A stretch of DNA of 64,000 nt from Pictodentalium vernedei (lineage: Eukaryota; Mollusca; Scaphopoda; Dentaliida; Dentaliidae): assembly GCA_031216915.1 (NCBI GenBank), contig CM062290.1, forward strand, positions 257,338,291 to 257,402,290, written 5' to 3'. Under the pieces are notes generated by a model, which searched no databases, was not told the DNA's origin, and worked only from the letters and a program-made list of their open reading frames with translations. This document shows positions 1-64,000 of the stretch, in pieces; positions within the stretch are counted from its first letter, which is position 1; the number at the start of each line of letters is the position of its first letter. The position numbers and the translations under genes are program-made.

Positions 1-231
1 CTTTCTACTTGATATGTTCCGCGTATCTTAGTACTGTACAATTGTTCTCATTACCGTAACAGTAGGAGTGGCATCTAACCAATACCATACACTTTTTATA
101 TCATATAATCACCACAAAATAGTTCATTATGGAAAACCTCATCCACAATATGTCCAGTACGGAAATGAAGTTGAACGGAATTAATACTCTCTTGTATTTC
201 ATTTACCTAATATAAATAGTTGACGACAATT

Positions 232-432
232 GCCAAAAAAACATAACTAAACATTTTCATTCTTTGCCATGGAAACACTGTTTATGGCCCCCTCACTGGA
301 GCGAGCTCCACGAGCTCGTTCCATTGAGATCCATTAGCTATATTTTCATGACAAAAGTTGAAAAAATAATAAAATTTGTTTGGCGACTGATGTGAATAGC
401 GTCCTGGCAGTTTAGTTGTTACGTTAGGTAAC
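232..432. mobile_element. MITE A, degraded copy
   Basis: Retains the central GAGCTC palindrome near 300-322 and the type-2 right arm ending GTTACGTTAGGTAA. The left end is not recognisable. The 38-bp tandem array begins directly at its right end. Confidence 0.6.
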
Positions 433-668
433 AGATTAAATTACACATTATGTGATAAACGTCAGGTAACGTCAGGTTAAGTTACACATTATATGATGAA
501 CGTCAGGTAACAGGTTAAATTACACATTTGTGATAAACGTCAGATAGCAGGTTAAATTACACATTATGTGATAAACGTCAGGTAACAGGTTAAATTACAC
601 ATTTGTGATAAACGTCAGATAGCAGGTTAAATTACACATTATGTGATAAACGCCAGGTAACAGGTTAA

Positions 669-888
669 CCCTTTGAACCCCAGCGACCAGGAACATGATA
701 CGTCAGAACGTCATTATATAAGATGGCTGTTCAGTAAATATTGTGGGGTAGACCAATCAGTATTTTCAACGTGCAGCCCTGAGGCTGCACGTTGAAAATA
801 CTGATTGGTCTACCCAAAATAATGAATATGGACTCTTCTAATTGCTGCCATTGAACTGGCATGGAAGATACCACTAGAGTTGAAAGGG
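669..888. mobile_element. MITE B, complete (TTAA-flanked palindrome)
   Basis: Begins CCCTTTGAACCCCAGCG and ends AGAGTTGAAAGGG, with TTAA at 665-668 and 889-892. The centre is a long hairpin built on GTAGACCAATCAGTATTTTC and its inverse around CAGCCCTGAGGCTG. Inserted in a unit of the 38-bp array. Confidence 0.83.
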
Positions 889-930
889 TTAAATTACACA
901 TTATGTGATAAACGCCAGGTAACAGGTTAA

Positions 931-1090
931 CCCTTTGAACCCCAGCGGCCAGGAACATGATACGTCAGAACGTCATTATATAAGATGGCTGTTCAGTAAA
1001 TACTGATTGGTCTACCCAAAATAATAAATATGGACTCTTCTAATTGCTGCCACTGAACTGGCATGGAAGATACCACTAGAGTTGAAAGGG
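931..1090. mobile_element. MITE B, copy lacking one hairpin arm
   Basis: Same ends and TTAA flanks (927-930 and 1091-1094) as the 669 copy, but about 60 bp of the central hairpin (one arm and the loop) is missing. It too lies in the 38-bp array at the equivalent position. Confidence 0.82.
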
Positions 1091-1940
1091 TTAAATTACA
1101 CATTATGTGATAAACGTCAGGTAACAGGTTAAATTACACATTATGTGATAAACGTCAGGTAACAGGTTAAGTTACACATTATGTGATAAACGTCAGGTAA
1201 CAGGTTAAATTACACATTACGTGATAAAACGAATCTCAAATTCGTCACGGTTTGACATTTTCTGAAACTCGTACACTAAAATCGATCTGACCCTCTGTAA
1301 ACCTCGGTTCAGGTCGATCTCAGTAAACTCGGTATAGAAATTTCGTATGAAACCGCTACTCATTAGAGATCCTCCATATATGTCGCCTTATGAGATAGCG
1401 AGAACTGTCTAACAAATATCTTTCGGCATAATTATTATATTGTCACAATAAATATAAAAGAAGTTCTCATCGAAAGTGACGCGAATTTAGCACAAAGCTT
1501 GGAACGATATCACTGTGGGTTCTCGGCGTATGGGTGTTAATATCACTTCAATTATGTTTTAATTACAATTAAAAGATCGCGACGCATATTATAAAAATAT
1601 CTACACTTTTTGAGTACGTAAAACCCAAACCCCTCCCGCTCGTGAAAACGTGTATTTCCTTGCAGTAACCAATGAAATAATTCCGGTACTTACTAACAAA
1701 AAACATTAGGTGTACTATGCTGGCATTCATCATTCAGAATTCAAAAGTGAGAAAATATTGGAGTTTTTTTATTTTACTTTAAAAATCTTCAAGATATCAG
1801 GAGAAACACGAGAACAATGAAACGTTGGAAGGACCACTTTAGAAACGACCAGTTGAACACGTGGTCGCATGATGCCAACAGAAAACAAAGCATTGTGTGG
1901 ACTATTTTGTCAAGGCTCCTTTGACAAAGGTGCGTTTTAA

Positions 1941-2173
1941 CTCTTAGAAGCCGGGGAATCATAGTGAATTTATTGACATACCGCGAAAAACTTACAGTAA
2001 AGCGGGTGTTTCTAGTCAAGTGTCGTCTGCCTATTCAGGCAGATGACACTTGACTAGAAGCACCTACTCAGTGTTTAATTCTTCCCCAGCCCAAAGAGAG
2101 CCGAACCGTCACAGCCAGATTACCTGCCGTATTGCATCGCAGGCAGGAAAACTCGACTCCCAACATCTAAGAG
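1941..2173. mobile_element. MITE D (TTAA-flanked, CTCTTAGAAG ends)
   Basis: TTAA at 1937-1940 and 2174-2177. Ends CTCTTAGAAGCCGGG and ATCTAAGAG. The central hairpin TTCTAGTCAAGTGTCGTCTG with its inverse lies near 2010-2060. Confidence 0.82.
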
Positions 2174-2217
2174 TTAATTATTGAAACTTCGTCTGTGTAG
2201 TTGGTTTTTTTGTGTAT

Positions 2218-2262
2218 TACAGTATAGTCGCCAAGGACTTGTCGTAATCCACGCGTGGGCAA
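2218..2262 (+). repeat. Short dispersed repeat M
   Basis: CAGTATAGTCGCC then GTCGTAATCCACGCGTGGGC. The inverse is found at 31490-31535, and related forms at 21806-21915 and 30690-30830, where it continues into AATCATCAAAAATTTAATT. Confidence 0.6.
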
Positions 2263-3353
2263 TTGTTCACGGTGCTCCATTGTTTGGAATCTAATATTAT
2301 TGCGTCATTGGAAATATTGCCCACTCGAGGAAAGCGACCAGTCCACGTCGGCCGTACTGTATTGCGTTAAGCAAAATGCATCGAAACGCCTTCATCAACA
2401 GGACAAATATGATGTCACTGCGCATGACAGCGGCTATTCACGTAGAATAACGGATAGAAACCCGGATGTTTTTCTTTTACATCCACCCTGGAACCACGCA
2501 CATTTAACCCTCTACACATCGATGTCAAGTGTCAAGGTGCATAGTCTTCCATCGTCCAACTAGCATTTTACCCAATTCAATCTGTCAGATTGAATTGATT
2601 AAATTCAATCTTGCAATATGGGAGTAACTTTCTGCTTAATGTTTTTACGTCTTAGTGCAGAAGGGGTTAAACATTTCCCCAAACCACTTGATAAAATATT
2701 CTAACTACATCATCAAGGCATTCCTTCTTCGAATGCATACCGTGGTGGTGTAGATGGACTGCAAATCAGTGGGGATTAAGGCGCAAAAACTCAGTCTTTG
2801 AAATTCGTTTGCGGATAAGTATAGCCAGTCTACGTAACGCATGTGCTTCTCAATGTCTTATTTAATCAGTACGTACTTAGCTTCAAATTGGCAAATGCTG
2901 GCTTCCCAACAGCCCCATTCGGGCACCTCAGATCTCCACTTGTGTCACCAACCGTGCGTGTGGCAAACGCTCAGGTATCTAATCTAGTTTCGTAACCAGC
3001 AAGAGCAAACTGATATCCAAAGGAAAGGGTCCCAACTGAAAACATTATGGGATAAATTTCATTCTCAAACCACCACCCTTTCAGTTTGCTCCCCAGGAGC
3101 TTACGTTTCACACTTATGTATTTTTCTTGACATTGTGGGTTTTAGATTTGGTTCCCCGTCTAACAACCCATAGACACGAAGTCAGCCTATAATAAAATAG
3201 ATACTCTCTTTCAATCTGACAGCATTTTCTTCTATAAATTTCAATGTGCTACGTCTTTCCCGCTTGCTTTTTACCGATAATTTCGACATAAAATTATCTG
3301 AAATAGATGTTTATTACGTTATATATTTGTGCATTCAAATTCGTAAGTTTTAA

Positions 3354-3598
3354 CCCTTTACCCAACGCAGGCGATATCAAAATTTATTATTTTAAATAAC
3401 ATTTTTTTTAAATTTTTCAAAAAAATTTAACAAAACCATTTCATGTGACCCCTCGTTGGAACGAGCTCGTCGAGCTCGTTCCAACGAGGGGTCACATGAT
3501 ATGGTTTTGTTGAAATTTTTTGAAACAAAATAATCTTTTTTCAACTGCTGAATTTGCATATTATGCGGGCGGATGCGGCCGGTTCGTTGGGTAAAGGG
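3354..3598. mobile_element. MITE A, type 1 (TTAA-flanked palindrome)
   Basis: Starts CCCTTTACCCAACG and ends TTGGGTAAAGGG, flanked by TTAA at 3350-3353 and 3599-3602. The two halves are near-perfect inverted copies around the core TGGAACGAGCTCGTCGAGCT. Termini starting CCC with a TTAA target point to piggyBac-type mobilisation. No coding capacity. Confidence 0.85.
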
Positions 3599-3660
3599 TT
3601 AAAGATATATTTTTTCTTGCAAACGCGTTAACTGTTGTTTTCTAGTCATTAAATACTCAC

Positions 3661-58692
<55,032 letters not shown>

Positions 58693-59462
58693 TTTTTTAT
58701 TTCTGTTTTGCCACAGCAATGTTTAGGATATGCTTCCAATACGAAGTTTCTTCATTCTGAAACAACGTGATAGTCTGTTTGAATATAGTACTCTATTGAC
58801 AAAAGACATTACATTTTTAATTTTCATGTGCTACGTCAACCCCCCCCCCCCCTCCTCCCCCCTCGCAGAGTGTGCCATTATTTTCACGGACAACTATCAT
58901 TCTATGGAACATTTATTTATAGAAGAATGGGTAAAGGTTTTTTGTATCTATGAGAGGGTTAAGCAAATTCGGCCCTACAGCCCAACTACTGTTCTGGCAA
59001 TGCTCAGTTATTTCTAAAACAATGCACGCATATTTTTGTTCCTGGAGGTCACTCCTTCGGCTAGCCAAGATACTGGAACCAATGGAGTTGTCAGAACTGG
59101 GTTTTAATGAAAATGCTACCTGCATGTTCTGGTCTAGTTTTCGAAAATTCGTTCAGTCTCTATATTTTGTGGGTTCCGTTGGCTTATAGCGAATGGGTCG
59201 CATACATATCTGAGTCGTGTTAACAACAGAGAGAAACGTCATCTTCGAGGAAATATGTATTTTTTGTGCTCGCAATGGTGTTGTAGACCAACCTTCATCA
59301 AAAGTTAATTGTGTACTTGAAGCCCGGTGTTTACAGATTTGACCACGTACTAACTCGTAAAATGAATATATATAACAAAACACTCTCTAGTGTTCCCAGT
59401 GTAACGAGTATGGAGGGAACCAAACCTCTCATTACAAAATACTAAAACAACCCAACACTTAC

Positions 59463-59532
59463 GATTACTATCCATTGACATGTTGCATAGCTCATGGTAA
59501 GATTTGCACTTCTTCTTGGAAAAACACGTCAT
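59463..59532 (-). CDS. Possible upstream coding exon (speculative)
   Basis: An ATG in acceptable context (GCGAAATGA) opens MTCFSKKKCKSYHELC, then NMSMDSN, and meets a good donor AATC|GTAAGT in phase 1. No homology is recognised. Spliced to the possible exon 1 acceptor at 58703-58704 it would be out of frame with the filamin ORF. It could be an upstream ORF exon, the first exon of another transcript, or chance. Confidence 0.25.
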
Positions 59533-59813
59533 TTCGCTGCTATCATGTTAGAGCTCACACCCGCATACAACTATTTCGTAGTGTTTACAAATCAAGGACT
59601 GCGACAACTGGAGTGGCTGTAAAACAAACATACTGATATGAGTTTTGAGATAACCTACATAGAAAAGCAAATATGTATTAGTTTCGATATGGACATAATT
59701 GATGTTTGCTGTTCAAGTGGTATACATTTCATGGAATGATGATTTTTCCCAACCCTCCCGTGGAGTTTTGTTAATAAGCGCGAATGGCACAAAGAAGGTT
59801 CCAACCAATAGAC

Positions 59814-59885
59814 GACCGGGTGGCGGAAGAACCCGAAGGTCCATTGGCCCTCCGGGTTCTTCCGGCACACCTGAGGTCCATTGGA
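59814..59885. repeat. Foldback related to the 50.9-kb hairpin
   Basis: GGAAGAACCCGAAGGTCCAT with partial inverse CGGGTTCTTCC and a second GGTCCATTGG copy. Confidence 0.6.
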
Positions 59886-60452
59886 TGAAACGTTTCAAGT
59901 GCGTTTGAAGGTCCATGTACAGATTAATATTTAGTGGCCAAGTGGAAAACCCACTGTGCAAATTTTCCAGTGTACCAATTCTCTGCGTAAAATTGGGAGG
60001 AAATAATTGATGTTTCCTGTTTTCGGGTTATGAGGCAAGACCGTGCATTTTTAATTGGTATATTATATTGGAGATGCAAAATATCTAGCGTGCCACAAGA
60101 TGGTACTTTTCATCCTTGATTTCTATCGGAAATTACTTGAGATTAATCCCCCGAAGTAAGGGAATGACTATTAAAACCAAACAAGAACATCTTTAAAATG
60201 AGATGGATATATAAGATGTGCAACACCACCTATTCTGACTGGAAAAATGGCCATTTCGATTCCATGTATATACTGTCCAAAAGAAGTTAAGCACCCTCAC
60301 GCCTATAATAGCAGTGGGAAATGAGTAAATTCTCATGAGAGAAAATGAGTAAATTCTCATGAGAGAAAACCTACTATTTGTAGTAGAAGGAATATTCGAA
60401 TTATTAGTGGAACAGGGGTTTCGAGACTATTTTCTTATTGAATGAACATTAA

Positions 60453-60685
60453 CCCTTTGAACCCTAGTGGTATCTTCCATATCAGTTCAATGGCAGCAAC
60501 GGGAAGAGTCCATATTCTTTATTTGGGGGTAGACCAATTAATATTTCCAACGTGCAGCCTTGGGGCTGCACGTTGAAAATATTGATTGATCTATACCACA
60601 CCTTCACTCAAAAGTCAACCTACTTAATGAAATTATGAAGTATCGTGTTAATGGGCCGGAAAAGCGGCCTCTAGGGTTCAAAGGG
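60453..60685. mobile_element. MITE B, complete
   Basis: TTAA at 60449-60452 and 60686-60689; hairpin CAGCCTTGGGGCTGCACG. It abuts the C-terminal end of the second Tc1 pseudogene. Confidence 0.82.
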
Positions 60686-60734
60686 TTAAGATCCACGGAC
60701 GTCACCACAAAGTCATAAAACGTCACGTTGCTCA

Positions 60735-61800
60735 GTATCTGGTGGGACCGACCACCTCTAGCATCTTTAACACATCTTAATCGGCTTGGCATGCTGTCGA
60801 TGACCTTCCGAATTTCTCTCAATGTGATGTTTTCCAATTCTTCTATTAGCACACAGCGCACACTGTCGATGTCATGGGCTGGTGGCTGTCTACAAACCTT
60901 TCTCCAGCCGAGCATTTCCCACAAATGTTATATCGGGTTGCAGTCCGGGCTCTTCGCAGGACAATCCATCCAATTCACACCTTTTGCATATCTTCGTATT
61001 CTCACACTATTCACGTTCGTCGGTGAGGCTTGGTATTATCGTACAAATAATGAAATCGGTTTCCAAGGAAACGGCGACCGCGGGGTGGCAATCGGTTCCA
61101 AAATGTGATCCCTGTACATTTGTGCGTTCATGTTTCCGTCGTCGATGTGAAGTGGAGTTTTGCTCCCAGAACCGACACCAGTCTAAACCATGATGATTCC
61201 CATCAAAACGGTCAACAGGCTGAACATTCCTTTCAGTATGTCGGTCTTTATGAAGCCTTCAAACCCCGAGTCTCCAATCTTAGAAATGAACATTAAATCT
61301 TAACTCATCGGTGAAAAGAACGCAGTACCAATCACGGAGCCGCCTCGTTTCATTTTGTTGAACCCATTCCCTCTTTGTGTCTTTGCGTCGAGGTGCAAGG
61401 GCAGGGAATTGAGCTGGTCTCTTGCTCCTGAAGTTGTTCCCAGTAAATCTGTTGCGCACAATTTGCTCAGAGACTGTGACTGAAATCGCGTCTCAACTCG
61501 GCTTATATGGCAGGAGCATTGGCAAATGGGTTCCGTCCGACTTGTTGGGCGATCATTCGGCCGTCTCTTGGAGTAGTCACATTTAGTTTCCCAGCCGCCC
61601 TAGGGCGGTTTGCAACGCTATTGGTTTTCGTCTAGCGCTCTAGGCATCTCCGTATGGAAACCTCTCGCTCCCAACGTGCCTTGTAATCTGATGAACAGAC
61701 CAACCAGCCTCAGTGGATAATGTGACGATACGCCATCTCTCCTCATCATTAAGTCGTTGCCTCCTATTAGAATGTCTTCTTGTTTTTCCTGGGACTCTTC
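60735..61800 (-). pseudogene. Second Tc1-like transposase, inactive and unlike the first
   Basis: Minus-strand reading. The N-terminal DNA-binding region (61640-61852) contains LNDEERWRIVTL and EAGWSVHQITRHVG. A degraded middle contains VLFTDELRFNVHF (first catalytic Asp region). The C-terminal third is open and contains LENITLREIRKVIDSMPSRL. The motif that should read PDxNPIEHLW reads PDCNPI, then TAA, then HLW (about 60930), so the third catalytic residue has become a stop codon. At least two frameshifts are needed. It lies upstream of the filamin-type gene and abuts MITE B at 60453-60685. Divergence from the 18-kb copy suggests a separate Tc1 lineage. Confidence 0.8.
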
Positions 61801-61943
61801 GTGTTGCTTTCTGCATATAAACCATCGTGAATGTTTGGGACAGCACATTCACACTGACTTTTATGGTTCAAGTTAGCCTCGGCTATCACACGCACCGCAG
61901 GGTTTGCATGCTTCACCAAATCGGTGACACACTCGTTCACATC

Positions 61944-62152
61944 ATAATCCGATAACAGAAAGGGGCATCCACACGTACCACGGGAGAAATTGTTTAAAAA
62001 AATCCTGAAAAGCGCAACAGAGAGGGACCTAAACAGTCTCCTCAAAATCAAGCTTAATACAGTGCAGGATATGTTAGATATGAACGGCAGTAAAGAGGTC
62101 AATAGCCAACAAATGTTCACCAGTTTTGAAGATCTATGCCCACTCCGATAGA
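61944..62152 (+). other. Unassigned open frame
   Basis: One frame reads REKLFKKILKSATERDLNSL, then LKIKLNTVQDMLDM, and ends at a TAG near 62151. Composition looks protein-like (charged, Leu/Lys-rich helix). No start codon, splice site or homologue was recognised; it could be a terminal exon or a retroelement fragment. Confidence 0.25.
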
Positions 62153-62464
62153 GGAATGTGGAACGTCACAATATAACCACAGGTATCATAAGACGGGGGA
62201 GGGGTAACTTTTTGGACAGTTATATCTGCAGATTGTACAGGCTTAAACAAATTTCCTACACGATGTCGCCCTTCTGAAACCCTGTATCTACACCATTCTT
62301 TAAGTTCAAAAAACGCATTTATGATTGTGTAAAGCAAAAATGTTTCACTTTGATATATTTGTGAGTTGGCGGCTATCTTAGAAACAACCATATTAGTTGA
62401 CTGTTTTCAAATGCATATGCATTTACATATGTAACTTTAAAGGTGTACCTATTGAGTTGTTTAA

Positions 62465-62700
62465 CCCTTTACCCAACGTAACCGCCAAAAACGGCCAGCG
62501 CTACTCTCAAAAATCGCCAATTAATTTTCATCATTTTTCCATTTTTTGTCCCAAAAAGATAAGTTACGACCCCTCGTTGGAACGAGCTCGTTCCAACGAG
62601 GGGTCATAACCTATGTTTTTGAGACAAAAAAATGAAAACAAAATTAGCTATTCAAGAATTTTGTTTTGCAAGTGTCGTCTGCTTTTCATTTTAGGTAAAG
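62465..62700. mobile_element. MITE A, type 2, reverse orientation
   Basis: Left TTAA at 62461-62464; single-centre core. The right end is imperfect (TAGGTAAAGGTAAAG), with the target copy lost. Confidence 0.8.
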
Positions 62701-62984
62701 GTAAAGTAAACAAAAATGTGTCAATGGTGAGCACCTAAAATAGTCGAGAGTTCATCCCCAGTATTTTCTGTGTTCTTTTCATGGCTATGGAAGTTAGTGA
62801 AGACTGCGAAGAAATTATTTCATTCTTTTCGAAGCGCGTTGAAACTGTTATCAGTATTTGCATTCTCGAAATATCCTTTGTCCTTCGTCATTTTGTTGTG
62901 TAGTTCTCTATTCTTGTATTCGCTAATCCAAACAGCAAGTCTTTCGTGAGACAATATGATGTTTCACGAATGGAGTTCACGATA

Positions 62985-63057
62985 TGCCCTCCGACACGAT
63001 GTGATCCTGGCTGTCGAAAGTGTCGTGAAACCCGAATAAACAAATAAATAAATAAAT
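62985..63057 (+). mobile_element. SINE tail 2, strongly 5'-truncated insertion
   Basis: CCGACACGATGTGATCCTGG then GTGTCGTGAAACCCGAATAA and a short AAAT run. Similar flanks (TTCACGATATGCCC / TTCACGACTTGCCC) suggest target duplication of a dead-on-arrival copy. Confidence 0.6.
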
Positions 63058-63407
63058 TCACGACTTGCCCCTCCTCATGCAATAGTGATTGATCTTGTCA
63101 ATAAAAACTCTTTGGACGTCACAAGTCGTATCTAAGCAAACATAATCAACAACGGGCAAATAGGTTTGCTTCCCGGCTGGTGGTCTATAAGCAGGGGAGG
63201 GGAAGGGGGTATTATGGACGCAACAAACGTAATGAATGTATCATGTCATTACAGAAAATTACAGAAATGCTTGTTTACATATACATTGAAAAACAATATG
63301 AATCACGCTTGAAGACACCTCCAGTGCAGCATACAATAAAATAAAAACATGCAAGAGCTTTTATCGTCCAATTGACCGATATATTTCCTCCAATTTTATT
63401 TTAATAA

Positions 63408-64000
63408 TATACCCATAGTAGATTGGTGTACCAAATGTTCGCCACGAGTGGTGAACATTAGGTTCACCAAGCTACTTTGGGTATATTTTATTTATACCAT
63501 GATCGTCATATTATTAAGAGTAGCTATTATTTTTTCTAGATTTTACTGAGCCCCAGACGTACATAGGAGCGAATCTGTTTTTGTTTACACGAGCATCAGT
63601 GGGCGGTACTTCTGCTGTCAATTTTATCGCCGAAAGGAAATAGAAAAAGAAACTGAGCCTTATTCGTTTTAATAACATAATAACTTACTATTTCGAGTTA
63701 TGCATGCTTTATTGACATGAGACAGTGCATATTTGTTAACTTTTGGCATCTTATGCGGTAAACCCATTTAAAAACGTAAGAAATAATTGCCACTTCCATT
63801 TCACTCTTCGCGAGGCGACGTGTGATACATTTAGACAAGTTTGCATTCAGGTCGACGTCACCAAAGGTCAACGGGGACGTAGTTTTACTGTAGGTGTATT
63901 TTTTTACTATTGCAATCCCATTGCTGGCGTGTTAATCACGGTTGGTGTGGGAAGCTAAAGTTTATGTCATAGGCATTTCATATATAGTAGAAGAGGTAAT
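63408..64000 (+). repeat. 600-bp repeat C, copy 4 (runs to window edge)
   Basis: Hairpin near 63424-63476 followed by the body; the last bases GAGGTAAT are near the expected end. Confidence 0.73.

Larger units (their letters stand above)
425..1230 (+). repeat. 38-bp tandem array carrying two MITE B insertions
   Basis: Head-to-tail units of TTAAATTACACATTATGTGA followed by TAAACGTCAGGTAACAGG, about eleven recognisable, with small variants (CAGATAGCAGG, ACATTTGTGATAA). MITE B copies at 669-888 and 931-1090 sit at the same TTAA of the unit. Units are contiguous with no unique spacers, so this is not a CRISPR array. Confidence 0.85.

Noticed and set aside
425..1230. CRISPR-like array of 38-bp repeats
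   Set aside because: Units are contiguous without spacers and the genome is clearly eukaryotic.
2880..2960. Minus-strand segment reading GAVGKPAFANLK before a GTACGT donor, considered as the next filamin exon
   Set aside because: The VGKP resemblance is short, there is no convincing acceptor, and the phase-0 start required after exon 8 does not fit.
62750..62985. Possible coding remnant on the minus strand beside the SINE tail
   Set aside because: Protein-like stretches exist in two frames but without recognisable motifs.

Overview
This is a eukaryotic window, most likely from a marine invertebrate and probably a mollusc. It contains no operons, and its introns are long and crowded with repeats. 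It carries SINEs and foldback MITEs in large numbers, decayed Tc1/mariner copies, and a decayed member of an uncharacterised protein family that I associate with molluscs, cnidarians and other marine invertebrates. The phylum is an inference from family recall and was not computed.

The main content is one host gene on the minus strand that spans nearly the whole window. I assembled eight coding exons by hand: 58692-58365, 42831-42636, 31672-31607, 27108-26895, 19552-19441, 14128-13941, 7090-6935 and 3792-3661. All splice phases agree, and together they give 1392 nt (464 codons) without a stop. The product is the N-terminal part of a filamin-type actin crosslinker of the jitterbug-like kind. 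It has three consecutive calponin-homology (CH) domains (about residues 27-130, 145-240 and 245-347) followed by the first filamin Ig-like repeat (about 364-443). The remaining repeats should lie beyond the left edge of the window. No other intact gene was recognised.

The introns (about 3.1 to 15.5 kb) are filled with mobile DNA. (1) Four unrelated families of short palindromic MITEs (here A, B, D, J; complete copies mostly about 220-245 bp) all sit at TTAA, the piggyBac-type target. (2) A modular SINE superfamily combines several tRNA-like heads, or a 5S-rRNA-like head, with one shared central domain and two alternative tails; several copies have clean target duplications. (3) There is a 714-bp hAT-type MITE with an 8-bp target duplication, two dead Tc1-like transposase genes, a mariner C-terminal fragment, and two non-LTR reverse-transcriptase tail fragments. 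(4) A roughly 600-bp repeat of unknown class with a terminal hairpin is present four times. (5) There is a 238-bp satellite-like array with AAG expansions, a 38-bp tandem array, and AAAT/TC/poly-C microsatellites. (6) More than a dozen further unclassified foldbacks are present.

Region by region: 0-3.6 kb lies past the last visible exon (38-bp array, MITEs); 3.6-58.7 kb is the filamin-type gene; intron 3 also holds a broken uncharacterised-family gene in the same orientation; 58.7-64 kb is the 5' flank, with a dead Tc1 copy, MITEs and part of a 600-bp repeat. Exon calls rest on homology recall plus splice-site and phase agreement and need transcript confirmation.
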